The translations under genes and the position numbers were made by a program. Below are positions 12,590 to 20,269 of a DNA stretch of 23,308 nucleotides, in pieces (within the stretch, counting starts at the first letter, position 1; every line of letters begins with the position of its first letter). The stretch covers positions 1 to 23,308 of the IMG/VR virus record IMGVR_UViG_3300042882_000986. One strand, given 5' to 3'. The notes beneath the pieces were generated by a model. That model made no database searches. It was not told where the DNA came from and saw nothing but the letters and a program-made list of their open reading frames with translations. The DNA comes from a virus.

Positions 12590-13752
12590 TTGGTTCCCAA
12601 TGCTTGGTAAATTCTATTCAGTCCTTGTTGAATGTTTTCACGACTGGTCGCATAACACAATCTAATATAGCCTTCTCCGTGTTGTCCAAAACAATGTCCA
12701 GGCAAGGTCACTACTCCGGCAGACATTAACTTTTCAACAACTTGGTCACTTGATAAACCTGTGCCTGTGATGTTGGGAAACACATAAAATGCACCTCCTG
12801 GTTTAAGGCATGTGACGCCCTTGACACGATTGAGTCCGTCGACCAGCAGGTCTCTGCGTGCTTGATATTCTGCCATCATGTTGGTCACTGCTTCTTGGCT
12901 GCCGCGAATGGCTTCAATGCCGGCACGCTGAACAAACGTGCTCACACAACTTGATGTGGTTTGTAACAGTGCCGCCATGCGTTCAATGACCTTGGCCGGT
13001 CCGATCAGTGTGCCCAATCTCCAACCAGTCATGGCAAATGCTTTGCTGAAGCCGTTGCTGAGAATCACATGTTCCTTGCAATGATCGTAGATGCTGGGAC
13101 TGGCAAAACCAATTGGCTCGTAGTTCATGCGTGCATAAATCTCGTCACTGTAAACATATATGTCATGCTTCTTGGCAATTTCATAAATGCGTTTGACTTC
13201 GTCGGTGGTCAGCACACTGCCAGTGGGATTTTGCGGACTGTTGATAATGATCAAGCGTGTCTTGTCTGTGATGGCCGCTTCGATGTCGTCGGGACTCATA
13301 CGGAATTCGTTTTCTTCTTTGAGTGGCACACGCACAGGCACAGCACCACACATTTTGATGTTGCTGTAGTATGTGCTGAAGCCAGGATCTGGCACAATGA
13401 CTTCAAAGCCAGGATCCACCAAACAAAACACAGCATAGTAGATGGCAATGTTGGCACCCGGGGTAATCAACACTTGATCTAAGTCAGGACGGAATCCTCT
13501 GCTGCGTTCTGTGGCAAACTGCACAGCTTCCCTAAACTCTTGCAACCCAAAACTACTACCGTAGTGTGTTTCTCCATTGGACAAAGATTGCACAGCGGCC
13601 CATGTAACATTTTTGGGTGTGTCAAAGTCTGGCTCACCTATCTCCATGTGTACGAGATGTTGGCCCCGGGCCTCCAGGGCCTTGGCCATGTCCAGGTACT
13701 TGAACATTGGCTGACCATCAATCTTGGCGGTTACTTGGCTAAGACTTTTCAT
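12586..13752 (-). CDS. Class I/II PLP aminotransferase (aspartate/alanine type), 388 aa
   Basis: SNGFSKAFAMTGWRLG carries the PLP lysine (K237) and the phosphate-binding Arg. NSPQNPTG has the Asn contacting PLP, and YSDEIYARM the Asp that pairs with the pyridine nitrogen. GYIRLCYATS near the C-terminus holds the substrate carboxylate Arg. The length is standard. It acts on amino acids, unlike the sugar aminotransferases of DegT type. Between the dehydratase and the split ThDP enzyme, it could supply pyruvate from alanine as the two-carbon donor; this is inference. It overlaps both neighbours by ATGA. Confidence 0.9.
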   Translation of the reverse strand: MKSLSQVTAKIDGQPMFKYLDMAKALEARGQHLVHMEIGEPDFDTPKNVTWAAVQSLSNGETHYGSSFGLQEFREAVQFATERSRGFRPDLDQVLITPGANIAIYYAVFCLVDPGFEVIVPDPGFSTYYSNIKMCGAVPVRVPLKEENEFRMSPDDIEAAITDKTRLIIINSPQNPTGSVLTTDEVKRIYEIAKKHDIYVYSDEIYARMNYEPIGFASPSIYDHCKEHVILSNGFSKAFAMTGWRLGTLIGPAKVIERMAALLQTTSSCVSTFVQRAGIEAIRGSQEAVTNMMAEYQARRDLLVDGLNRVKGVTCLKPGGAFYVFPNITGTGLSSDQVVEKLMSAGVVTLPGHCFGQHGEGYIRLCYATSRENIQQGLNRIYQALGTK

Positions 13753-15068
13753 AGATACAAGCTCATAAATCCATCAACCTTCTCTCCAATGTACTCAATC
13801 TGTTCAGGAGTGATCACTGGACTGCATCCATGGAAGTAGGTGTTCTTCATGGTGAATGTGGCCACAGGGTAGTTGTCACGTGCCTCTGCAGGATCCATCA
13901 GGTGACTATATGCAGGTTGCAACATGATGTTGCCAGCAAAGTATGGGCGTGTCTGTATCAAGTTTTCTTCAAGATAGTCAACGATGTCCATGCGTGAGAA
14001 CGGTGCACCTTCACGTATGGTCAATGGGAAAGCAAACCAACTTACATCGGCTTTGTCTCGGGCACGGGGCAAGTGGAAGAACTGTTCATACTTTTCATAG
14101 ATAGCAAACAGTAGATTGTAGTTGCGTTGACGTAAAGCATGTATCTCTGGCAATTTCTTGATCTGTTCTAAGCCCATGGCTGCTTGTAGTTCAATGGGCT
14201 TCAAGTTATAGCCAATTTCATCATACACATATTTGTGATCAAAAATCTGATCTGGCATTTCGGGAATCCACTCATTGAATCGCTTGCCACAGGTGCCACA
14301 TTTCAACTTGTTGGCTTCGGGTCCTACGCAATAACAGCCACGGCCCCATTCACGCAGGCTACGCACGATGATTTCTTGCTGTGGATCGTTCATGGCCACA
14401 AAGCCACCCTCGCCCATGGTCATGTGATGTGCTGGATAAAAACTGCATGACGCCATTAGACCAAAACTTCCCAAGGGCTTGCCATCATAGGTGGTACCAA
14501 GTCCATCACAACAATCTTCCAACAAGATTAAATTATACTTGTTGACCAAGTCCATGACCCGGTCCATGTTGGGCGGGTTACCCAACACATGGGCAAAAGT
14601 TATAATCTTGATGTCTGGATCTGCCGCAAGCAACCGCTCTGCGTGATCTAGGTCAATGTTTAGGGTATCAATTTCAATGTCGCAGAACACTGGCGTAAAT
14701 TGATTTTGTATGGTTGGATTCAGTGTGGTTGGGAATCCTGCAATAGGCATCAATACCTTGGTGCCTGGTGGAAAGTTGTGTCCACGCTTGCTCTTCATTG
14801 CGGTCATCATCAAGAGATTTGCACTGCTACCACTGTTGGTCAATACTCCGCGAGTCTTGCCAAATTCTCGGGGGAACTTTTGTTCAAAGCGTAGGCTCTT
14901 GTTGCCCATGACCAGCCAGCCGTTGAGCAAGGCTTCTGCGGCTGCCACATACTCGTCAGACGAAAAATGTGGACCTGCATAGTTCACAAAGTCCTTGCCA
15001 GCTACCCAGGTCTTGGCAGATTGTTTTTGTTCGATGTATTGCTTGATCAATGTTAAAATTTCATTCAT
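13749..15068 (-). CDS. rfbH: RfbH/AscC-like PLP-dependent 4-keto-6-deoxyhexose 3-dehydratase, 439 aa
   Basis: It has the DegT/DnrJ/EryC1 fold, but the PLP lysine is replaced: SFYPAHHMTMGEGG has His214-His215 at that place, the mark of E1-type 3-dehydratases such as RfbH, AscC and ColD. GRGCYC (C245, C247) and KCGTCGKRF (C257, C260) correspond to the [2Fe-2S] cysteines of CDP-linked E1; the spacing is CX1CX9CX2C, wider than in Salmonella-type enzymes (CxCx3Cx3C). NSGSSANLL and the C-terminal region SWFAFPLT and RPYFAGN also match RfbH. It would remove the C3 hydroxyl, leading to 3,6-dideoxy sugars. No E3-type flavin/iron-sulfur reductase is seen in the window. It overlaps the previous gene by 8 nt. 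Confidence 0.92.
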   Translation of the reverse strand: MNEILTLIKQYIEQKQSAKTWVAGKDFVNYAGPHFSSDEYVAAAEALLNGWLVMGNKSLRFEQKFPREFGKTRGVLTNSGSSANLLMMTAMKSKRGHNFPPGTKVLMPIAGFPTTLNPTIQNQFTPVFCDIEIDTLNIDLDHAERLLAADPDIKIITFAHVLGNPPNMDRVMDLVNKYNLILLEDCCDGLGTTYDGKPLGSFGLMASCSFYPAHHMTMGEGGFVAMNDPQQEIIVRSLREWGRGCYCVGPEANKLKCGTCGKRFNEWIPEMPDQIFDHKYVYDEIGYNLKPIELQAAMGLEQIKKLPEIHALRQRNYNLLFAIYEKYEQFFHLPRARDKADVSWFAFPLTIREGAPFSRMDIVDYLEENLIQTRPYFAGNIMLQPAYSHLMDPAEARDNYPVATFTMKNTYFHGCSPVITPEQIEYIGEKVDGFMSLYL

Positions 15069-15795
15069 AGTGAACTCCGAGTTCTTGGCACAGCTCTTTC
15101 ATCATGCTGATCACTCGGCTACTGCCTCGGCTGGCACAAAAATGCAAAATGTTTGCATCACCGATCGGCACTCCAGAATTCCAAAGTCTAGTAGATTCTA
15201 TTTCAGCAGGATGGTCGCTTCTTAAGTTATGGCACATGTAATTCATTTCTGGATGTAGTCGATCTGTTTCTGGAATATCTTGCGACCAAAACATTGCGTT
15301 GTGTCTTAGTTGGTCAAATCCCCATAGGCGATCTGGATGTGTTTCTCTTTGCTCCCAGTATTTTTCACCTAGGTCCCATGTTTCTTTTGACATGGTGTGT
15401 GGATAATATTGCACGTCGTCATTGAAATGATGTCGAAATTCTCTGTGGTTGCGTGGCTCTGTATAGTTGAACAATCTGTATTCCCGGTAGCGGTCGCCAA
15501 ACAAACTGGTAGGTCGAATCATGAAAGTATCAGCTCCGGCCCAGAAAATGTTGCAGGGTTCTTTGTGCCATAATGCTTTGATCTCTTTCCAGTTGTCTAC
15601 TGTATAGGTATCACTGTCCTTGGTAGGTTCGGTCCATAATACATCCTCAAATGGTTCTTGACAAAATTTACGGAATGATGCCAATCTCATTTGGTACATT
15701 TCCCCATAGGCCTTGTACAGGTCTTGGTTTTTTTCCATGTGCCACCCATTCTGGATTGGCCGCACAGCTGATACTAGATAATTTTTAACTGTCAT
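15061..15795 (-). CDS. Putative glycosyltransferase, 244 aa
   Basis: CNIFWAGADTFMIRPTSLFG (from about residue 80) resembles the acidic nucleotide-sugar site in capsule/galactosyl-type GT-A enzymes (for example DADTLF), though here only one Asp is in the motif. RLWGFDQLRHNAMFWSQ and YMCHNLRSDHPA are further conserved-looking blocks. There is no signal peptide or membrane helix. Its place within the sugar operon, overlapping the methyltransferase by TAATG and the dehydratase gene by 8 nt, supports a glycan role. The family call is tentative; it could be a hypothetical with another function. Confidence 0.5.
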   Translation of the reverse strand: MTVKNYLVSAVRPIQNGWHMEKNQDLYKAYGEMYQMRLASFRKFCQEPFEDVLWTEPTKDSDTYTVDNWKEIKALWHKEPCNIFWAGADTFMIRPTSLFGDRYREYRLFNYTEPRNHREFRHHFNDDVQYYPHTMSKETWDLGEKYWEQRETHPDRLWGFDQLRHNAMFWSQDIPETDRLHPEMNYMCHNLRSDHPAEIESTRLWNSGVPIGDANILHFCASRGSSRVISMMKELCQELGVHYE

Positions 15796-16469
15796 TATAG
15801 TCTACCCAAAATAGCACCACTGTTTTGTCTGTATCCTTGGTTGTTGAGTATCTCGTATCCTTGTAAAAGTAAGTAAGGAATTACTGCGGAACACTTGCCA
15901 ATGAACACTCCTTCATTGGGATGATACCAAGTGTCATCACATACTATGATACTTTTTTTAGTCATCAAAGGCATCAATCGCATGGCCTGCAACAAATGGG
16001 TTTTTTGACTGTTGATGTTGGTCATCTCAGTGCCCATGTAATCTCTGTAGTGTTGTTTTTGCGCAGGAACGAAAGATTCTTCTTGGCCGCCCACCCAATA
16101 GTCCCAATCAAAGTTGTCAAGATATACCAACGAAAATTTCTTGTCAGGATTGTCACGTGCAAATTGTTCTAGAAAATTTTCACCAAAGGCATGTACTAGT
16201 TCTATGTGATCTGGCAAAGGGCCTGGCGCCAAACGAAATTGACCATCGTTGCCCAGGACCATTTTTCCTTGGGCTGACAGCACTGTTCTAGCTCGGGTGA
16301 TTTGATTTTCATCGGCATCAACCCCATAAAACTTGATGCCTTTTGTTTTTGCTATGTCAGCAAAGAACTTGGTACTGCCTTCGCCACGGTCAACACCGAT
16401 TTCAACCCAGGCACCGGATGGATCGACTGCATCTATAAATCTTTCTACTTCTCTATAATATGTTCCCAT
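15795..16469 (-). CDS. Class I SAM-dependent methyltransferase, 224 aa
   Basis: AWVEIGVDRGEGSTKFFADI is motif I with its glycine-rich SAM loop, and KFYGVDADENQITRA has the acidic residue for the ribose. FSLVYLDNFDWDYW is the post-motif II strand, and SIIVCDDTWYHPNEGV resembles CmcI/cephalosporin-hydroxylase-type and TylF-type methyltransferases, in which the Asp pair binds metal. It probably O-methylates a sugar. It starts 3 nt after the RmlB-like gene and ends with a one-base overlap (TAATG) with the next. Confidence 0.78.
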   Translation of the reverse strand: MGTYYREVERFIDAVDPSGAWVEIGVDRGEGSTKFFADIAKTKGIKFYGVDADENQITRARTVLSAQGKMVLGNDGQFRLAPGPLPDHIELVHAFGENFLEQFARDNPDKKFSLVYLDNFDWDYWVGGQEESFVPAQKQHYRDYMGTEMTNINSQKTHLLQAMRLMPLMTKKSIIVCDDTWYHPNEGVFIGKCSAVIPYLLLQGYEILNNQGYRQNSGAILGRL

Positions 16470-16472
16470 GGA

Positions 16473-17423
16473 TCACCAAATAAAATTTAACAAGTAATAC
16501 TCTATAACTCTTTGTAGTTCTTGATCAAAGTCCGCTGTCGGTTGCCAGCCCAGAGCCTTGAGTTTAGAGTCATTGATTGCATAGCGCACATCTTGGCCTT
16601 GTCGATGGCTGCCAATGATGTAATCTTCCCAACAATCTTCGGCTCCGTTGCCAGGATAGTAGTGCAAAATCTTCTTGATAACTTCTTTGTTGGGCATTTC
16701 TGCATTGCCCGAAATGTTGTAGATTTCATTGACTTTGCCGTGATCAATCACGGTCATGGCTGCACGAGCAGTGTCTTCGACATGCAACCAGGTCCTCCGA
16801 GGCTCACCACGATCATGCAGGTCAATTTTCCTGCCTATTTTGAGATACTTGATTGACTTGGGGATTAATTTTTCAACATATTGACCAATGCCATAGTTGT
16901 TGGTAGGACGCACAATCACATATCGGATGCCATAGGTCCTAGCCCAGGCCAGGATCAACATGTCGGCAGCTGCCTTGGATGCTGAATAAGGATTGCTGGG
17001 TTTGAGTAGATCAGTTTCGGTGTGGGCACCTGAATCAATATCTCCATAGACCTCGTCGGTTGAAAAATGCAACAATGTTGGTTGCTTTTGAACAGGTTGT
17101 TGTCGGATCAATTCTAACAGACGGTGCACTCCGTTGATGTTGCTATGCAGAAATACCTCGGAACTTATGATTGAGTTGTCCACATGGGTTTCAGCTGCTG
17201 TGTTTATGATATAATCGCAATCATACAACCGGTCAAGGTCATTGATATCTTTGTGCTCAAATTTAAATGTATCGTATTTTTGGAACTCATTTAAAAAATC
17301 AAAATTGCTGGCATAGGTACCTTTGTCTACACCGATCACATGCCATCCACGTGCCAGACATTGTCGTGTGACATGTACTCCTATGAATCCCAAACAACCT
17401 GTGACATATACAATTTTTTTCAT
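16473..17423 (-). CDS. dTDP-glucose 4,6-dehydratase-like SDR (RmlB-like), 316 aa
   Basis: VTGCLGFIG (7-15) is the NAD+ motif, NTAAETHVDNS (74-84) matches the RmlB AAESHVDRS block, HFSTDEVYGD has the catalytic Thr-Asp-Glu (122-124), and NPYSASK has Tyr146 and Lys150. RPTNNYG follows as in RmlB. RmlB removes water from dTDP-glucose to give the 4-keto-6-deoxy sugar, the substrate type for the 3-dehydratase downstream. Because CDP-glucose dehydratases usually have STDKVYGN, the sugar carrier would be dTDP by this motif, whereas RfbH normally uses CDP; this mismatch is unresolved. It overlaps the glycosyltransferase gene by ATGA. Confidence 0.88.
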   Translation of the reverse strand: MKKIVYVTGCLGFIGVHVTRQCLARGWHVIGVDKGTYASNFDFLNEFQKYDTFKFEHKDINDLDRLYDCDYIINTAAETHVDNSIISSEVFLHSNINGVHRLLELIRQQPVQKQPTLLHFSTDEVYGDIDSGAHTETDLLKPSNPYSASKAAADMLILAWARTYGIRYVIVRPTNNYGIGQYVEKLIPKSIKYLKIGRKIDLHDRGEPRRTWLHVEDTARAAMTVIDHGKVNEIYNISGNAEMPNKEVIKKILHYYPGNGAEDCWEDYIIGSHRQGQDVRYAINDSKLKALGWQPTADFDQELQRVIEYYLLNFIW

Positions 17424-18241
17424 TTCATTTTTATTTGGAATTGACGCATCTGATTGTTTACATCATTTTCTCTTAGTCGTTGCCATGGATCTTGTTGTTG
17501 AGATTTGACGGCATCCCACCAGGTGGGATTCTGCCCTATGGTTTTCAAATAGTCATTTAATTTGTCACACTCACGCATGCGTTTCCAGGTCTGGTCTGGA
17601 TGATGGAAGTCTCTAGGGTTACTGGGATTGCCCTCCAAGAGTTCGCGTTGTTTGTAAGTGGCGTCGAGATTGTTGCCGGTGAGATCAGCACGATCGTGTG
17701 TGACATGCACGTCAATACGCTGGTAGATGTCTACACAGTAGGCATTTTGACTCAGCCAGGCGTCATTCATGCTGTGCAGGCTCAGATGTCCGATCACATC
17801 CAACCATGCTTTGGGCACTATAGGGAATATGCTATAGGGATGGTCATTGTGAGTATGAACCGCTAACAATTTAAACTGGCCAGTGTGCTTGATTATTTCT
17901 GAGTCCCAGTCTTGCGTTTCCATTATAGCATCGTCGTTCCAAAAAAACATCCAATCTGCTGAACTAGCCCGGGCCAGGGTGTTTACATAATCGTGTAATT
18001 GACTATAGCCCATGGGCTCAAAAGACATGGCGGTATAATCCACACCCATGTCGTCTAGTCTGGGTTGTAGTTGTTGTTGGAAATGTTCGATGCCCACAGT
18101 GTCATCGGTGTCAAGTCCTAGCAGAACCTGTATGCTGTCTAGATCTGCGGCCTTTTCTAGCAAGCCAATCAGGCTACGATCTAGTGCGTCTGTTCTACCA
18201 CGTGTGGGAAGTAATATTGCTATTTGATATTTGTTTGACAT
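17420..18241 (-). CDS. GT-A (family 2-like) glycosyltransferase, 273 aa
   Basis: IAILLPTRGRTDALDRSL is the opening beta-strand and nucleotide-binding loop of family 2 glycosyltransferases. LLGLDTDDTV and WMFFWNDDAIM supply acidic residues, the latter in the place of the metal-binding DxD. There is no transmembrane segment, so it is a cytoplasmic enzyme. The C-terminal 80 residues (WKRMRECDKL to QIKMK) are helical and charged. It is the first gene of the sugar operon. There is no Shine-Dalgarno before ATG 18241 and a promoter-like TATAAATA ends 7 nt upstream, so the mRNA may be leaderless. Confidence 0.78.
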   Translation of the reverse strand: MSNKYQIAILLPTRGRTDALDRSLIGLLEKAADLDSIQVLLGLDTDDTVGIEHFQQQLQPRLDDMGVDYTAMSFEPMGYSQLHDYVNTLARASSADWMFFWNDDAIMETQDWDSEIIKHTGQFKLLAVHTHNDHPYSIFPIVPKAWLDVIGHLSLHSMNDAWLSQNAYCVDIYQRIDVHVTHDRADLTGNNLDATYKQRELLEGNPSNPRDFHHPDQTWKRMRECDKLNDYLKTIGQNPTWWDAVKSQQQDPWQRLRENDVNNQMRQFQIKMK

Positions 18242-18248
18242 AGGCTGA

Positions 18249-18256
18249 TATTTATA
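18249..18256 (-). promoter_or_regulatory. T4-type late promoter motif TATAAATA before the sugar operon
   Basis: The eight bases match the T4 late consensus exactly. Seven bases separate it from the ATG at 18241, so a transcript would start at or beside the start codon. A weak sigma70 pair (TTGTTT-17-TATAAA) overlaps the same site. It would place the surface-sugar operon under late control. Confidence 0.6.
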
Positions 18257-18282
18257 TACGCCGTTTACTGTGCAAACAAATA

Positions 18283-18732
18283 TTATCCTTCGTAGATGGC
18301 ACTGTTGGCACCGTGCTCAGCACATTCCGCCCTGACGCAATAGCAACGACCATTGGTCTTTTTGCGGATTAATTTGTCTGCAAATCGAAAAGCATGTTCA
18401 GCAAATTTCTCAGCACCAACTCCATCAAACATTCGGATCTCTGCCAGTCCCAATGCTTGTAATTCTTCAAACTTGGCCAAGTGTGGATCTGCACGATCCA
18501 GGGCCAGCTTGTGATCAAAGTGATCTTCCAGCCAGGCTTTTAGTTCTTTGAGTCCACCAAAGTCCACTGCCCAGTTTTTATCATCCAGCTGATCACAACC
18601 AAAAGTGAATGTGAATGCCAGACTGTAACCATGTAACAAGTGACAGTGACTGTGATCAGCATTGGGCTGTCTGAACACAGCACTCAATCCAATGTTGTGT
18701 CCGTAGTGTTTTGTTGAAAGATACTTTGCCAT
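18283..18732 (-). CDS. queD: QueD-family 6-carboxy-tetrahydropterin synthase, 149 aa
   Basis: QueD makes 6-carboxy-5,6,7,8-tetrahydropterin from dihydroneopterin triphosphate, the product of FolE. HSHCHLLHGYSLAF holds the probable catalytic Cys30 and His34; NWAVDFGGLKELKAWLEDHFDHK is the family core with the Asp-His pair, and VRAECAEHGANSAIY is the C-terminal substrate-binding end. Two usual zinc histidines are changed: the first (in FSAAHR) is LSAVFR here and the third (HGH) is HGY. I recall the same variant in phage-type QueD proteins, so His27/His29 may be substitute ligands. AGGAG lies 7 nt before the ATG. It has its own promoter. Confidence 0.88.
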   Translation of the reverse strand: MAKYLSTKHYGHNIGLSAVFRQPNADHSHCHLLHGYSLAFTFTFGCDQLDDKNWAVDFGGLKELKAWLEDHFDHKLALDRADPHLAKFEELQALGLAEIRMFDGVGAEKFAEHAFRFADKLIRKKTNGRCYCVRAECAEHGANSAIYEG

Positions 18733-18750
18733 TTTATTCTCCTATGTTAG

Positions 18751-18779
18751 ATTATAGCACGGGCGGCAGAGTTTGTAAA
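18751..18779 (-). promoter_or_regulatory. Sigma70 promoter of queD
   Basis: TTTACA (18774-18779), 17 bp and TATAAT (18751-18756). Predicted start near 18744, leaving a leader of about 12 nt that retains the AGGAG Shine-Dalgarno. Confidence 0.83.
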
Positions 18780-18815
18780 GCGGGAGTGTTGCCACGAGAT
18801 CGTTTAAAGAAATAT

Positions 18816-19949
18816 TCATGCTGTTATTAAATTCCATATTTTATCAAAATCTAAATTCCTAGAAGCACAAATGGTTCTTAGATAGTTTTGTAATATATTA
18901 TTGTCTTGTAGTTTTAAACTAAGCAAATGATTAACCGCGTAGTTTTTGACCTTATTTAAATCTTGATTTAGTGTGATAGCATTTAATTTGTTTATTGATT
19001 TTTCTATTGTATCTTTTGGCAAGCTATCGCAACTTAAAAAATTTGGATCGTTCAAATGCCAAATCTCGACTCTGTTGGTTTTATTGTTGAGATACAACAG
19101 TAATTCATCTAGATGCAATGCTGTCAACGCACTTAATCCTATATTATATGTAATTTCTCCACGAGTGCTCATCCATTGAGCCGAGATTTTTTCAAATTCT
19201 TTCCAGGTGCCAGGATAACGAACAAATTCGTTTATATCTTTACTTCCGTCAACACTTAATCTAATGGTATAATGATTAAATTGATCTAATAGAGTAACAA
19301 TATCTTGATCAAAGATTCTACAATTGGTTGTAAAATGTATTTCTAATGTAGGAGAGATAGGCAACAACATTTCTAATATAGTTTTAGTCAATGGATTGAT
19401 TGTAGGTTCGCCGCCAAGTAGAACAATTTTTTGCGGATTCAGTTTTATAATATCCGCCAATACTTTTTCTAATAGTTTGATATCACTGGCCCACCATTGG
19501 CTGTTTAATGCTTGGCTGGAATTGAATTCTTTGGTAAAGTTGATGAATTCTTTACTATCATATAAATTTAAATCTCGCCATTCTTGTGCTATCTTACTGC
19601 TTTGGTAAGGATTACACGTAACACAAGCATTGTTACACAAGTTTCCGATGTTTAGTTGTACAACTATCGGCCGAGATATGTCCTCATTCAATGATCGTTG
19701 TCTAAGACTTTCTTTTCCTAATTTTTCTTCTTGATAACAATTTTTACATCTTAAATCGTATCCTTTTACATTTATATTGTTATCAAATTTTTTCAACCAC
19801 TCACTGTTGTAATACTCTTGAATGCTGATATCTTTGACGTTGGGACTTTCTCCAGTTGATACATGATTCCAACTTTGATAACACGGTACTAGTTGTCCGT
19901 GATTAGATATGTAAAGACCATTTTGTATTAAGTTACATGGATTTTTCAT
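18816..19949 (-). CDS. Twitch/SPASM-type radical SAM protein, 377 aa
   Basis: LNIGNLCNNACVTCNPY carries the CX3CX2C cluster motif (C105, C109, C112), and VLLGGEPTINP is the GGE SAM-binding motif. Cysteines before the core (C5, C23, and CKNC at 68-71) suggest an auxiliary iron-sulfur cluster of the twitch kind, here N-terminal; a further TCNRIF lies mid-protein. Members modify peptides, sugars or nucleotides; the substrate is unknown. The gene is clearly more A+T-rich than its neighbours, which suggests recent transfer. No Shine-Dalgarno is visible. An extended -10 (TGGTATGAT) lies about 20-30 bases upstream within a decayed HIT fragment. Confidence 0.85.
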   Translation of the reverse strand: MKNPCNLIQNGLYISNHGQLVPCYQSWNHVSTGESPNVKDISIQEYYNSEWLKKFDNNINVKGYDLRCKNCYQEEKLGKESLRQRSLNEDISRPIVVQLNIGNLCNNACVTCNPYQSSKIAQEWRDLNLYDSKEFINFTKEFNSSQALNSQWWASDIKLLEKVLADIIKLNPQKIVLLGGEPTINPLTKTILEMLLPISPTLEIHFTTNCRIFDQDIVTLLDQFNHYTIRLSVDGSKDINEFVRYPGTWKEFEKISAQWMSTRGEITYNIGLSALTALHLDELLLYLNNKTNRVEIWHLNDPNFLSCDSLPKDTIEKSINKLNAITLNQDLNKVKNYAVNHLLSLKLQDNNILQNYLRTICASRNLDFDKIWNLITA

Positions 19950-19951
19950 AT

Positions 19952-20032
19952 CTAGTTGTTAATTATTTGTGGAGGTATCATACCACGAACACCACCCACC
20001 GGATCTTATACATCTCTCCGTCTACTGTATAG
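19952..20032 (-). pseudogene. Decayed C-terminal fragment of a second HIT protein gene
   Basis: In one frame the minus strand reads SRRRDV, a TAA stop (20008-20006), then DPVGGVRGMIP and a TAG. The intact HIT gene nearby ends RRTGDVEDPVGGVRNTIPG. The Glu codon GAG of the intact gene is the TAA here. Several codons differ silently (CCA/CCG, GGC/GGT, AGG/CGT), so it is the remnant of a related but diverged HIT gene, not a recent copy. No full-length frame extends upstream. Confidence 0.7.
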
Positions 20033-20086
20033 TTGCAACATCGACGACATTTTATGGATTTGTATGGTGTTCATTGTTGAGTATAC

Positions 20087-20269
20087 TTATTTGGTCGTGA
20101 CTGGCTCACATTTGAAATCGGCATCACAGCGTTCAAAGGTGCCATTTTGTGTGTTCATCCTTATGATCTGACCGTTGTGAACTGTAAATGTATATTTGGC
20201 ATTGTCTACTGCTGGCATGCTGACCTGATAGGTTAAAAGAGCGCACATGAGTGCTGTGAGTGCTATCAT
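20087..20269 (-). CDS. Small secreted or membrane-anchored protein, 60 aa
   Basis: MIALTALMCALLTYQVSMPAVDNAKYTF is a short hydrophobic N-terminus that could be a signal peptide or anchor. The rest, VHNGQIIRMNTQNGTFERCDADFKCEP, has the look of a small beta protein with two cysteines six residues apart, which could form a disulfide outside the cytoplasm. The start overlaps the HIT stop by ATGA. I recognise no family. It probably acts at the envelope. Confidence 0.68.
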   Translation of the reverse strand: MIALTALMCALLTYQVSMPAVDNAKYTFTVHNGQIIRMNTQNGTFERCDADFKCEPVTTK

